A DNA stretch of 64,000 nt from DASQFI01 sp035633215 (GTDB taxonomy: Bacteria; Acidobacteriota; Vicinamibacteria; Vicinamibacterales; SCN-69-37), in the NCBI GenBank assembly GCA_035633215.1, contig DASQFI010000022.1, forward strand, positions 124,001-188,000, given 5' to 3'. The notes beneath the pieces were generated by a model. That model had not been told where the DNA came from. It ran no database searches and worked only from the letters and a program-made list of their open reading frames with translations. The translations under genes and the position numbers were made by a program. Positions 1 to 7,467 of the stretch are shown here, piece by piece (the stretch's first letter is position 1; each line of letters starts with the position of its first letter).

Positions 1-296
1 TAGGCGACGACGGCGAGCGTCTCGAGCGCGGCGACCGAGAGCTTCTGCGTCGTTCGCTCGTGAAACAGCCGTCTCACCCACTCGTGCAGCTCGGGGCGCG
101 TGACGATCTGGTACCCGCCTGCCACTTCCACCATCTGGAGCCCGCCCGGGCGGTCGTACTCCTGTTGCAGTGCCTCCACGGCGGCGATGACTTCTTCCTT
201 CGGCTCGCTGTCGAGCAGCTTGATCAACGTCTTGATCGTCACCGGCTCCGGCGACGCGAAGATCAGGGCCTCGACGATGGCCTTCAGCTCCGACAT
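1..296 (-). CDS. scpB: Segregation and condensation protein B, N-terminal part
   Basis: The ATG at 296-294 opens a frame that runs off the left edge of the window, so about 98 residues are visible and the C-terminus is missing. The protein begins MSELKAIVEALIFASPEPVT, the typical ScpB opening, followed by a winged-helix stretch. ScpB is the kleisin-associated subunit that binds SMC through ScpA and acts on the nucleoid in chromosome condensation and segregation. It follows scpA by 12 bases on the same strand, the normal order in bacteria, so the two are almost certainly cotranscribed. Confidence 0.93.
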   Translation of the reverse strand, partial: MSELKAIVEALIFASPEPVTIKTLIKLLDSEPKEEVIAAVEALQQEYDRPGGLQMVEVAGGYQIVTRPELHEWVRRLFHERTTQKLSVAALETLAVVA

Positions 297-308
297 GGCG
301 TTATTCTC

Positions 309-1103
309 TCACTGCTCGCGGGGCCCAAAGTCCGGTGCGCCTTCTGGCTTTACGCGCCGATAGACGCGAATCGGACCGAAGTTGGCCTGCTGAAACACGC
401 GGACCAGCTTCAGACGGATCATCTCGAGCAGCGCCAGGAACGTCACAATCATTCCCGCGCGCGACTGGACGTCGGCGAAGAGGTCCTCGAAGCCGCAGGC
501 TTCCGTTTCCGAGAGGCGGGCCAGCAGTTGCTCGATCCTCACCTCGAGCGGGATCTGCTCGGCGGGCAGCGGCACGACGGGCCGCTGCCGCGCGCGCTCC
601 ATGACCTGCCGGAACGCCGCCATGAGGCTGAAGAGATCGACTTCGATTTCGGGCTCGGGCGGCTCGCCGACCAGCTCGGCGATGCGTCCGTCCGGCCGGC
701 CCCACTGCGCGCTTCGCTGGATTTCTTTCTCGTGCAGCAGCTCGGCGGCCGCCTTGAACCGCTGGTGCTCGAGGAGCCGCCGCACGAGCGCTTCGCGCGG
801 ATCCTCTTCCGGATCTTCCTGCGTGGGATCCGGCCGCGGCAGCAACATCCGGGACTTGATGTGAATCAGGGTCGCCGCCATGACCAGGAACTCTCCGACC
901 ACGTCGAGATTGAGCTCCTGCATGAGGTCGAGATATTCGAGGTACTGCTGCGTGATGAGCGCAATCGGGATGTCGTAGATGTTCAGCTCGTTCGTCTTGA
1001 TGAGGTGCAGCAGCAGATCGAGCGGGCCCTCGAAGTTGCGAAGGCGGACCGGATATTCCTCGAGCAGGGACTCGAACTCGGCGTCCTGTGGATGTTCGGT
1101 CAT
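309..1103 (-). CDS. scpA: Segregation and condensation protein A (kleisin)
   Basis: This 264-residue protein is of normal ScpA length. The N-terminal segment, with residues such as RLRNFEGPLDLLLHLI and then LNIYDIPIALITQQYL, is the signature of the family that contacts the SMC head. A charged, variable middle (LLPRPDPTQEDPEEDP) is followed by the C-terminal winged helix that binds the other SMC head. Its role is bridging of SMC dimers in the ScpAB-SMC condensin in the cytoplasm. It starts 2 bases after the trpS stop and precedes scpB by 12 bases, so it is the penultimate visible gene of a leftward operon. Only the operon extent is inferred. Confidence 0.96.
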   Translation of the reverse strand: MTEHPQDAEFESLLEEYPVRLRNFEGPLDLLLHLIKTNELNIYDIPIALITQQYLEYLDLMQELNLDVVGEFLVMAATLIHIKSRMLLPRPDPTQEDPEEDPREALVRRLLEHQRFKAAAELLHEKEIQRSAQWGRPDGRIAELVGEPPEPEIEVDLFSLMAAFRQVMERARQRPVVPLPAEQIPLEVRIEQLLARLSETEACGFEDLFADVQSRAGMIVTFLALLEMIRLKLVRVFQQANFGPIRVYRRVKPEGAPDFGPREQ

Positions 1104-1105
1104 CG

Positions 1106-2098
1106 TCAGTAGCGCAGGCGGACGGCGGCGCGCACCCGCTCCATCGTGCTCCCGGCCAGGCCGCGGGCTCGGCGCGAACCTTCGACGAGCACATCGCGCA
1201 AGTACCCGGGCCTGGAGAGGGCCGCGCGACGCCGCTCTCGCATCGGTTCGAGGAGCGCGTTGATCGCCACGGCGAGCTTGGTCTTCACTTCTACGTCCCC
1301 CACCTTGCCGGTCCGATATCGTGCCTTGAGATCCTCGACCTCGTCGCGATTGGCGTTGAACGCGTCGTGGTAGATGAACACCGGATTCCCCTCGACCGCG
1401 CCCGGAATGTCGGCGCGCACCCGCTTCGGATCGGTGAACATCTGCCGGACTTTTTTCGTGACCGCTTCGGCATCGTCCGACAAGTCAATCGTGTTGCCGT
1501 AGCTCTTGCTCATCTTGCGGTTGTCCAGGCCCGGCAGCCGCGGGACCGGCGTCAGGAGCGGCTGCGGCTCGACGAAGATCTCGCCGTAGAAGTTGTGGAA
1601 CCGGCGCACCACTTCGCGCGAGAGCTCGAGGTGCGCGACCTGGTCCTCGCCAACCGGCACGAAGTGCGCGTTGTAGATGATCACGTCGGCCGTCTGCAGC
1701 AGCGGATAACCGAGGAACCCCAGATTCGAGAGGTCCTTGTCGGCCAGCTGCTCGATCTGCTCCTTGTAGGTCGGCACGCGCTCGAGCCACGGGATCGGCG
1801 TGATCATCTGGAGCAGCAGGTAGAGCTCGGCGTGCTCAGGCACGAGGGACTGCACGAAGAGCGTGCTCGTCTCCGGATCGATGCCCGCGGCCATCCAGTC
1901 GGCGACGTTGTCGAGCGCGTTGTCGACGAGGCCCTCGGTGGCCGCGTACTCACTCGTCAGCGCGTGCCAGTCGGCGACGAAATAGAAGCAGTCGTACTGG
2001 CGCTGGAGCTCGACCCAGTTCTGGAGCGCGCCGACGAGATGCCCCAGGTGCAGCCGGCCCGTCGGTCGCATGCCGGAAACCACACGTTTACGCGTCAT
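1106..2098 (-). CDS. trpS: Tryptophanyl-tRNA synthetase
   Basis: Class I aminoacyl-tRNA synthetase of 330 residues, charging tRNA-Trp with tryptophan in the cytoplasm. The HIGH signature appears as HLGH in the first 20 residues (GMRPTGRLHLGHLVGAL), and the KMSKS loop is intact (DNRKMSKSYGN). The start at 2098 is chosen because it places GMRPTGxLHxGH at the usual N-terminal position. It also overlaps the upstream M50 protease gene by four bases (ATGA), indicating translational coupling. Longer versions of the frame only add low-complexity Arg-rich residues and are not credible. Confidence 0.95.
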   Translation of the reverse strand: MTRKRVVSGMRPTGRLHLGHLVGALQNWVELQRQYDCFYFVADWHALTSEYAATEGLVDNALDNVADWMAAGIDPETSTLFVQSLVPEHAELYLLLQMITPIPWLERVPTYKEQIEQLADKDLSNLGFLGYPLLQTADVIIYNAHFVPVGEDQVAHLELSREVVRRFHNFYGEIFVEPQPLLTPVPRLPGLDNRKMSKSYGNTIDLSDDAEAVTKKVRQMFTDPKRVRADIPGAVEGNPVFIYHDAFNANRDEVEDLKARYRTGKVGDVEVKTKLAVAINALLEPMRERRRAALSRPGYLRDVLVEGSRRARGLAGSTMERVRAAVRLRY

Positions 2099-2724
2099 AC
2101 GACGAGCAGCGAGTTCACGAGACTCAGGACCGGCCGGACGATGGCGCCGACCACGCCGGTGAGCAGCATCGCGTAGAGAAGAAGGAAGCCCCAGGGCCGC
2201 AGCTGCACCCACAGGTTCGCGAGCTGAGGCGGCAGGATGCCGATCGCGACGTTGCCGCCGTCGAGGGGGGGAATCGGGATCATGTTGAATACGGCCAGCA
2301 GGACGTTCGTCGCGATTGCGTTATAGAGCACTAGGCCGGCTCGCCCGATCTCGTCCTGGCTCGCGCCGCCCGGGTGGACCAGGAAGAAAATGACGGTCAG
2401 GCCCGCGGCCAGAATGAGATTGCTCACGGGGCCGGCCAGGGCGACGATGGCGAAGTCGCGGCGCGGCGACCGGAGATTCCGGGGATCGACGGGCACGGGC
2501 TTCGCCCAGCCGATCAACGGAGCGCCCGTCGTCAGCGCGATGAGCGGAAACAGGACGGTCCCAATCCAGTCGATGTGCGCGAGCGGATTGAGCGTCAGCC
2601 GTCCCAGCGTCCGCGCTGTCGGATCCCCCAGCCGGTCGGCGGACCAGGCGTGCGCGGCCTCGTGGAACGACAGCGACAGAATCAGGATGACGAACGTCGG
2701 AATCAGGAATTCGAGCGGCGGCAA
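2095..2724 (-). CDS. Site-2 protease family (M50) membrane zinc metalloprotease
   Basis: A polytopic membrane protein of 209 residues. The HEAAH motif near residue 21 is the HExxH zinc site of peptidase family M50, inside the first hydrophobic segment (FVILILSLSFHEAAHAW). The second M50 motif is seen as NMIPIPPLDGGNV (NxxPxPxLDGG) in a later helix. There is no PDZ domain, so this belongs to the minimal YwhC/Rip-like group rather than RseP. Members cleave transmembrane substrates within the bilayer, but the substrate here is unknown. It lies between uvrC (9-base gap) and trpS (4-base overlap), an arrangement widespread in bacteria. Confidence 0.92.
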   Translation of the reverse strand: MPPLEFLIPTFVILILSLSFHEAAHAWSADRLGDPTARTLGRLTLNPLAHIDWIGTVLFPLIALTTGAPLIGWAKPVPVDPRNLRSPRRDFAIVALAGPVSNLILAAGLTVIFFLVHPGGASQDEIGRAGLVLYNAIATNVLLAVFNMIPIPPLDGGNVAIGILPPQLANLWVQLRPWGFLLLYAMLLTGVVGAIVRPVLSLVNSLLVV

Positions 2725-2733
2725 GCGGACAGA

Positions 2734-4626
2734 TTATCCCCCAAAGTGCCTGATGACCGCGTCGGCGGTTTTCGCGCCGACGGCGGCTTCGAGATCCTGG
2801 CGGCTCGCGCGGCGAACGCCGGCCACCGATCCGAATGTCGTGAGCAGCTGCCTGCGGCGCCGCGGACCGACACCAGGCACATCGTCCAGCGCCGAGCGCA
2901 AGTCGCGCTTCGTCCGCGAGCGGCGATGGAACGTGATCGCAAACCGGTGCGCTTCGTCGCGGATGCGCTGGATCAACCGGAGCGCGCCCGATTCGCGCGG
3001 CAGCGCCAGCCCCTCGACACGATCGCGCGTGAACAGCAGCTCTTCCTGCTTGGCAATGCCGACCGCCACCAGCCGATCGAGCCCGACTTCTCTCAGCGCC
3101 GCGTACGCGGCCGTCAACTGACCCTTCCCGCCGTCAATCAGGATCAGATCCGGGAACGGCCCCCCATGCTCGAGGACGCGTCGGTACCGGCGCAGCACGA
3201 CTTCGTGGATCGCGGCAAAATCATCGGGAATCGATCGATTAATCGTCCGTTCCCCTTTCACCTTGAATTTTCTATATTCCCCTCGCCTCATCCGCCCGTC
3301 GACCGCCACGACCATCGCTCCGACCGTGTCACGGCCCTGCAGGGTGGAAATATCGAAGCATTCGATGCGGCGCGGAAACGACGGCAGCGCGAGCACATCG
3401 CGCAGCTGATCGAGCGCCTCGAACGCCAGGCCGCCGCCTTCGCCGAAATGTGACTGGTAGGCCAGGGAGGCGTTCCGCGACGCCAGGTCCAGCAGTCCCC
3501 GCTTGTCGCCCCGGCGCGGCACCTGAATGCGGACGCGACGTCCGGCGCGCTCGGTGAGCCAGCCCTCGATCATCTCGCGATCCTCGACCGGCAGCTCGGC
3601 CGGGATATGGACTTCGGGCGGCGGCTCGCGGTCGGCGTAGAACTGCTGCACGGCGGCGGTGAGGAGGTCGGCCTCGGTCGCCGCGACGCCGGCACCCGCG
3701 GCGTCCCGCGGACCGCCGCCGGAGGCTTCCGGCCTGAGTGGATCGACCAGCCGGGTGCCCAATCCATCCGTCGTCAGCTCGCATCGATCGACGACCCGGC
3801 CGCGGCGGACCTGAAAGATCGTCACGACCCCGCCCGCCGACCCGACCCTCACGCCAAAGGCGTCGCGGTCGCCCATCGCCGGCGTCTCGACGGTGTTCCG
3901 GCGGTCGCGCACCGTCTCGATCGTCCGGATGGCGTCGCGCAGGTGCGCCGCGCGCTCGAACTGTTCCTCGGTCGCGGCTTCCGTCATCTCCCGCCGGAGA
4001 TCCCGGATGAGCTCGTCCTGCCGTCCTTCGATCAGCAGGCGGGCCTGATCCACCGCGCGGCCGTAGCGCTCGATGCTGCAGATCGTCTCCACGCACGGCG
4101 CGAGACAGCGATGGATGTCGTACTCGAGGCAGGGCCGATCGCGCCGGCCGTCGATGATCTCGTTGCAGGAGCGAATACCGAAGAAGCGGTGCGCCAGGCT
4201 CATCGTGCGGCGGGCGACGAGCGCCGGCATGAACGGCCCGGCGTAGACATTGCCGTCACGCTCGACGCGCCGGGCCACGAGCAGCCGGGGCGCGCGCTCG
4301 GTCGTCGTGAGCTGGAGGTACGGATACGTCTTGTCGTCGCGCAGCAGGACGTTGAAGCGCGGGTTGCGCTGCTTGATCAGCCGGTTTTCGAGCGCGAGGG
4401 CCTCGACCACCGAGTCGGTCACGACGACCTCGAGGGAGGCGGCGTCGCGCAGGAGCGCGTCGATGCGCGGACTGATGCCCTTGGCGCCGAGATACGACCG
4501 GACGCGATCGCGCAGGACGCGCGCCTTGCCGACGTACAGCGTCTCGCCCGCGTCGTTCAGGAAGAGATAGACGCCCGGTTGCTGCGGCACGCGCGCGATG
4601 CGGGCCTTGAGATCGTCAATGGCCAT
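2734..4626 (-). CDS. uvrC: UvrABC excinuclease subunit C
   Basis: Full-length 630-residue UvrC, the dual-incision nuclease of nucleotide excision repair. The N-terminal GIY-YIG domain (QPGVYLFLNDAGETLYVGKA) makes the 3' incision. A UVR motif lies around residues 195-230 (interaction with UvrB), then the RNase H-like endonuclease domain with ECFDIS and LILIDGGKGQL for the 5' incision. Tandem helix-hairpin-helix motifs (DVPGVGPRRRRQLL) sit at the C-terminus. The start at 4626 overlaps by two bases the start of a divergently read phosphatidyltransferase, so the two genes share almost no upstream DNA and a promoter of each must lie inside the other. Confidence 0.96.
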   Translation of the reverse strand: MAIDDLKARIARVPQQPGVYLFLNDAGETLYVGKARVLRDRVRSYLGAKGISPRIDALLRDAASLEVVVTDSVVEALALENRLIKQRNPRFNVLLRDDKTYPYLQLTTTERAPRLLVARRVERDGNVYAGPFMPALVARRTMSLAHRFFGIRSCNEIIDGRRDRPCLEYDIHRCLAPCVETICSIERYGRAVDQARLLIEGRQDELIRDLRREMTEAATEEQFERAAHLRDAIRTIETVRDRRNTVETPAMGDRDAFGVRVGSAGGVVTIFQVRRGRVVDRCELTTDGLGTRLVDPLRPEASGGGPRDAAGAGVAATEADLLTAAVQQFYADREPPPEVHIPAELPVEDREMIEGWLTERAGRRVRIQVPRRGDKRGLLDLASRNASLAYQSHFGEGGGLAFEALDQLRDVLALPSFPRRIECFDISTLQGRDTVGAMVVAVDGRMRRGEYRKFKVKGERTINRSIPDDFAAIHEVVLRRYRRVLEHGGPFPDLILIDGGKGQLTAAYAALREVGLDRLVAVGIAKQEELLFTRDRVEGLALPRESGALRLIQRIRDEAHRFAITFHRRSRTKRDLRSALDDVPGVGPRRRRQLLTTFGSVAGVRRASRQDLEAAVGAKTADAVIRHFGG

Positions 4627-5458
4627 GGGCTACGATCCGGCCGGGTTTTCGGTTGGCCTTCCTCGCACCCCGACCCTCGTGACCTTCACTGGCGCCGTCG
4701 GCGCAGTGTTCAACTTCCCGCTGCGGCTCATCATCGCAGCGTGTGTCCGGCTGCGGATCCATCCAAATCTTCTCACGTTCACGGGCGTCCTCATCAACAT
4801 CTGGGCCGGCTGGCATCTGGCCCAGGGCGAGTTCTTCACCGCGTTCTGGATCATGCTCGGCGCCAACGTCTTCGACTTCATTGACGGCAAGGTCGCCGTC
4901 GAGACCGGCAAGATGTCCAAGTTCGGCGGCTTCTGGGACTCGGTCATCGATCGGTTCTCCGACCTGGCGCTCTCGGTCGGCCTCATCTGCCTCTACTCGT
5001 CGCTCGGCCGCACCGACTACGTGCTCATCACGTCGATCGCGATGGTCTTCGCGACGATGACGAGCTACACGCGGGCACGTGCCGAATCGCTCATCACGAA
5101 GTGCAAGGTTGGCTTCATGGAGCGCCCGGAGCGCATCGTGCTCTTCATGATCGGCGCGCTCACGAACCGCATGGCCGCGGTCATGTGGGTCATCGGCGTC
5201 CTGTCGATCGTCACCGTCGTCAACCGGATTCAGTACACCTATCTCGAGCTCAACGGCCGGCCGCAGCCGCGCGGCACGGGCCTCGCCGGGATGCTGGTGC
5301 GGGCCTTCTACTGGACCGACGACCGGGCGACCCTGCCCTACGACCTCTGGGTGATCGCGATTCTGGCGTTCGTCTGGCTCACGCCGCCGCGCTGGCTCGG
5401 CGATCCGATGGCCCCGGTTGGCCAGGGGCTCATAGAATGGCTGATGGCGTCAATCTGA
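4625..5458 (+). CDS. CDP-alcohol phosphatidyltransferase family membrane enzyme
   Basis: Integral membrane enzyme of about 277 residues that would transfer a phosphatidyl group from a CDP-linked lipid to an alcohol, the committed step of phospholipid head-group synthesis. The family signature DxxDGxxA(R)x8GxxxDxxxD is present as DFIDGKVA...GGFWDSVID, with aspartates near 84, 87, 105 and 109. The Arg that usually follows DGxxA is Val here. Several hydrophobic helices surround it. The head group cannot be told from sequence. The start is uncertain: ATG at 4625 is used, with in-frame alternatives at 4598 and 4619, and it conflicts by two bases with the divergent uvrC start. The gene converges on tdk across a large inverted repeat. 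Confidence 0.88.
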   Translation: MGYDPAGFSVGLPRTPTLVTFTGAVGAVFNFPLRLIIAACVRLRIHPNLLTFTGVLINIWAGWHLAQGEFFTAFWIMLGANVFDFIDGKVAVETGKMSKFGGFWDSVIDRFSDLALSVGLICLYSSLGRTDYVLITSIAMVFATMTSYTRARAESLITKCKVGFMERPERIVLFMIGALTNRMAAVMWVIGVLSIVTVVNRIQYTYLELNGRPQPRGTGLAGMLVRAFYWTDDRATLPYDLWVIAILAFVWLTPPRWLGDPMAPVGQGLIEWLMASI

Positions 5459-5712
5459 AATCTGGAATCGGGAAGCTGCAATCTCAAACTGGGAATCTGG
5501 AAATCTGGGAATCTGAAATCTATCTGGGGATTTTAAATTCTATCTGGAATCTGGAAACGGAAATCTGAATCTGAAATCGCGCTCGATTCCCCGATTCCCA
5601 GATTCCCCGATTCTCGATAGATTGAAGATTCCCCGATAGATTCCAGATTCCCAGATTCCCCGATCACCGGTTTGAAGATTGCAGATTCCCAGATACCAGA
5701 TTCCAGATTGAC
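5451..5712. repeat. Long imperfect inverted repeat of CTGGAATCT-type units
   Basis: The left arm (about 5453-5577) is a tandem of degenerate 9-11 base units such as AATCTGGAAATCTGGG. The right arm (about 5584-5710) is built from the complementary units (GATTCCCAGATTCC). The outer ends match over tens of bases: GTCAATCTGAAATCTGGAAT on the left corresponds to the complement of the segment ending at 5710. The transcript could fold into a very long imperfect hairpin on either strand. It fills the gap between the convergent 3' ends of the phosphatidyltransferase gene (5458) and tdk (5718). A related element occurs at 30171-30456. Confidence 0.85.
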
Positions 5713-5717
5713 ACGGC

Positions 5718-6296
5718 TCAATCCGCCATTCCCCCCAGCGTCGGATCGAAGCAGTGCCGGCACCGCGCCTCGTAGGTGCCGGACGCGCCGACCAGAACGC
5801 GCTCCTTCGACGCCACGAGCCGCTGCGTATGGTTGGCCGGGCCGCCGCAGACCATGCAGATCGCCAGTGTCTTCGTGATGTATTCGGCCGTCGCCAGCAG
5901 CTGCGGCATCGGCTCGAACGGCTTCCCGAGATAATCCTGATCGAGCCCGGCGACGATCACGCGCTTCCCCTGCCTGGCCAGATCGTCGCAGACGGCCGGC
6001 AGCTCGGCGTCGAAGAACTGCCCCTCGTCGATGCCGATCACCTCGGCATCCGGCCGCACGCGCTCGGCCAGCTCGCGCGACGTCCGGACGTTCTCGGACG
6101 AGATCTTCATCTCGCTGTGCGAGACGATCTCCGCCTCGCTGTAGCGATCGTCGATCGCCGGCTTGAAGATCTGCACCTTCTGACGCGCAATCTGCGCGCG
6201 CCGCAGCCGGCGAATGAGCTCCTCGCTCTTGCCGCTGAACATGCTGCCGGTGATGACTTCGATCCAGCCGGATTTGGATGTCTGGTGATACTCCAT
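5718..6296 (-). CDS. tdk: Thymidine kinase
   Basis: Type II thymidine kinase of 192 residues, which phosphorylates thymidine to dTMP in nucleoside salvage. The P-loop GSMFSGKSEEL is at residues 17-27, DEGQFF is the Walker B-like segment with the catalytic Glu, and the lasso/zinc site is present as CMVCGGPANHTQR with CRHC near the C-terminus (four Cys ligands). Length is normal for the family. The gene stands alone between two inverted-repeat regions, 5451-5712 downstream and 6302-6395 upstream. Confidence 0.95.
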   Translation of the reverse strand: MEYHQTSKSGWIEVITGSMFSGKSEELIRRLRRAQIARQKVQIFKPAIDDRYSEAEIVSHSEMKISSENVRTSRELAERVRPDAEVIGIDEGQFFDAELPAVCDDLARQGKRVIVAGLDQDYLGKPFEPMPQLLATAEYITKTLAICMVCGGPANHTQRLVASKERVLVGASGTYEARCRHCFDPTLGGMAD

Positions 6297-6301
6297 AAGA
6301 A

Positions 6302-6395
6302 AACTGAGAACTCAGAACTGAGAACTCAGAACTTAAGACCTGCGCCCGAAAACCAATAGATCCAGTTCTAGGTTCTCAGTTCCAAGTTCTCAGTT
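6302..6395. repeat. Inverted repeat of GAACTGAGAACT-type units
   Basis: Between tdk and efp the sequence reads AACTGAGAACTCAGAACTGA and continues as the same unit on the left, with its complement (GGTTCTCAGTTCCAAGTTCT) on the right. The two arms are roughly 32 bases each around a 30-base centre. Architecture resembles the larger elements at 5451 and 30171, but the unit sequence differs. No coding potential is apparent. It occupies nearly all of the 108-base gap. Confidence 0.75.
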
Positions 6396-6404
6396 GAAAC
6401 GGCT

Positions 6405-6968
6405 CTAGACCCGCGACTGGTATTCCCCCGTCTCCGTGTTGATCCGGATGACGTCGCCCGTGCTGATGAACGACGGCACGTTCACGACCAGGCCGGTCTC
6501 GAGGGTCGCCGGCTTGACTTGCGCCGAGGCCGTCGCGCCCTTGATCCCTGGCACCGTGTCCGTCACTTTCAGGTCCACGGTGAGCGCCAGGTGGATCCCG
6601 ACCGGCTCGGTTTCGTAGAACTCCACGTGGATCAGCGACTCAGGCAGGAGGTACTGCGCGCTGTCGCCAAGGATCTCGCGCGAGAGATGCACCTGTTCGT
6701 AAGAGGACGTGTCCATGAAGTAGAACACGTCCCCGTCGCGATACAGGAACTGCATCTCGCGCTCGTCCAGCGTCGCGCGGTCGACGTCATCCTCGGACCG
6801 GAACTTGTGGTCGATCAGCCGCCCCGACCGGATGTCCCGAAGACGGCACTGGACGTGGGCCCGCTTGTTGCCCGGCGTGAGGTGGTGCAGGTCGAGCACG
6901 CGGTACAGATCAGCATCGAGCTTGATCAGCATGCCCTTGCGAAGTCTGGTGGCTTGAATAGAGCTCAT
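6405..6968 (-). CDS. efp: Elongation factor P
   Basis: 187-residue EF-P with the three expected domains: KOW-like domain I, OB domain II and C-terminal OB domain III ending in TGEYQSRV. EF-P binds between the P and E sites of the ribosome and relieves stalling at polyproline. Domain I has the tip loop TPGNKRAH. By alignment with E. coli EF-P (PGKG, Lys34) the tip residue is Asn34 with Lys35 following, so the usual lysylation or rhamnosylation residue is not at the canonical place. Start at 6968 gives the standard N-terminus. It is divergent from the small heat shock gene, with about 100 bases between them. Confidence 0.95.
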   Translation of the reverse strand: MSSIQATRLRKGMLIKLDADLYRVLDLHHLTPGNKRAHVQCRLRDIRSGRLIDHKFRSEDDVDRATLDEREMQFLYRDGDVFYFMDTSSYEQVHLSREILGDSAQYLLPESLIHVEFYETEPVGIHLALTVDLKVTDTVPGIKGATASAQVKPATLETGLVVNVPSFISTGDVIRINTETGEYQSRV

Positions 6969-7071
6969 AAGGCGCGGATTTGTCGCAACTCCGAACTCTC
7001 GATGCTAACACGAGCGAAATCCAGGGTTCCACCGCGCCGCGTCTCCACAAACCGCGCTAGTATCGTTCTAT

Positions 7072-7464
7072 ATGCCCTGGGATCCGATGCGCGACCTGCT
7101 CACCATGCAGGAGCGTCTCGAGAGCCTGTTCGGCCGGACGATGCCCGGGTGGGTCCCCGCGGTGGACCTGGCCGAACTGCCGGATCGGTACCGGTTGACG
7201 GTTGAGCTGCCCGGCCTGCGCCGGGAGGACATCCACGTCGACTTCCTCGACGGCACCCTCACCATTCGCGGTCAGCGCCCCGGCCTCGCCTGCTGTCCCG
7301 AGCGGTATCAGCAGCTCGAGCGCGGCCAGGGACAGTTCTCGCGATCGTTCCGGTTCGCGACCGCCGTGGACTCCGAAGCGATTGCCGCGGACCTGGCCGA
7401 CGGCGTGCTCACCGTGCAAGTCCCCAAGGCGACGATTCCCGATCGCCAAATCGAGATTGGATAA
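7072..7464 (+). CDS. Small heat shock protein, Hsp20/alpha-crystallin family
   Basis: A 130-residue protein comprising a short N-terminal region (MPWDPMRDLLTMQERLESLF) and an alpha-crystallin domain from about residue 28. Recognisable family features are VELPGLRREDIHVDFLDGTLTIRG and the closing strand ADGVLTVQVPKA. A Cys pair (LACCPERY) occurs in the loop before strand 6. There is no C-terminal IxI extension beyond RQIEIG. It probably acts as an ATP-independent holdase in the cytoplasm. It is followed 3 bases later by an HtrA-like protease, so a stress-response pair is likely. Confidence 0.92.
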   Translation: MPWDPMRDLLTMQERLESLFGRTMPGWVPAVDLAELPDRYRLTVELPGLRREDIHVDFLDGTLTIRGQRPGLACCPERYQQLERGQGQFSRSFRFATAVDSEAIAADLADGVLTVQVPKATIPDRQIEIG

Positions 7465-7467
7465 GTC

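Noticed and set aside
60..1112. A 350-residue plus-strand frame across scpA and scpB
   Set aside because: It is the antisense of scpA/scpB, which have clear family motifs. Long antisense frames are expected at this GC content.
5451..5712. CRISPR-like array suggested by regularly recurring short units
   Set aside because: Units are only 9-11 bases and degenerate, there are no unique spacers, and the second half is the complement of the first. No cas gene is nearby.
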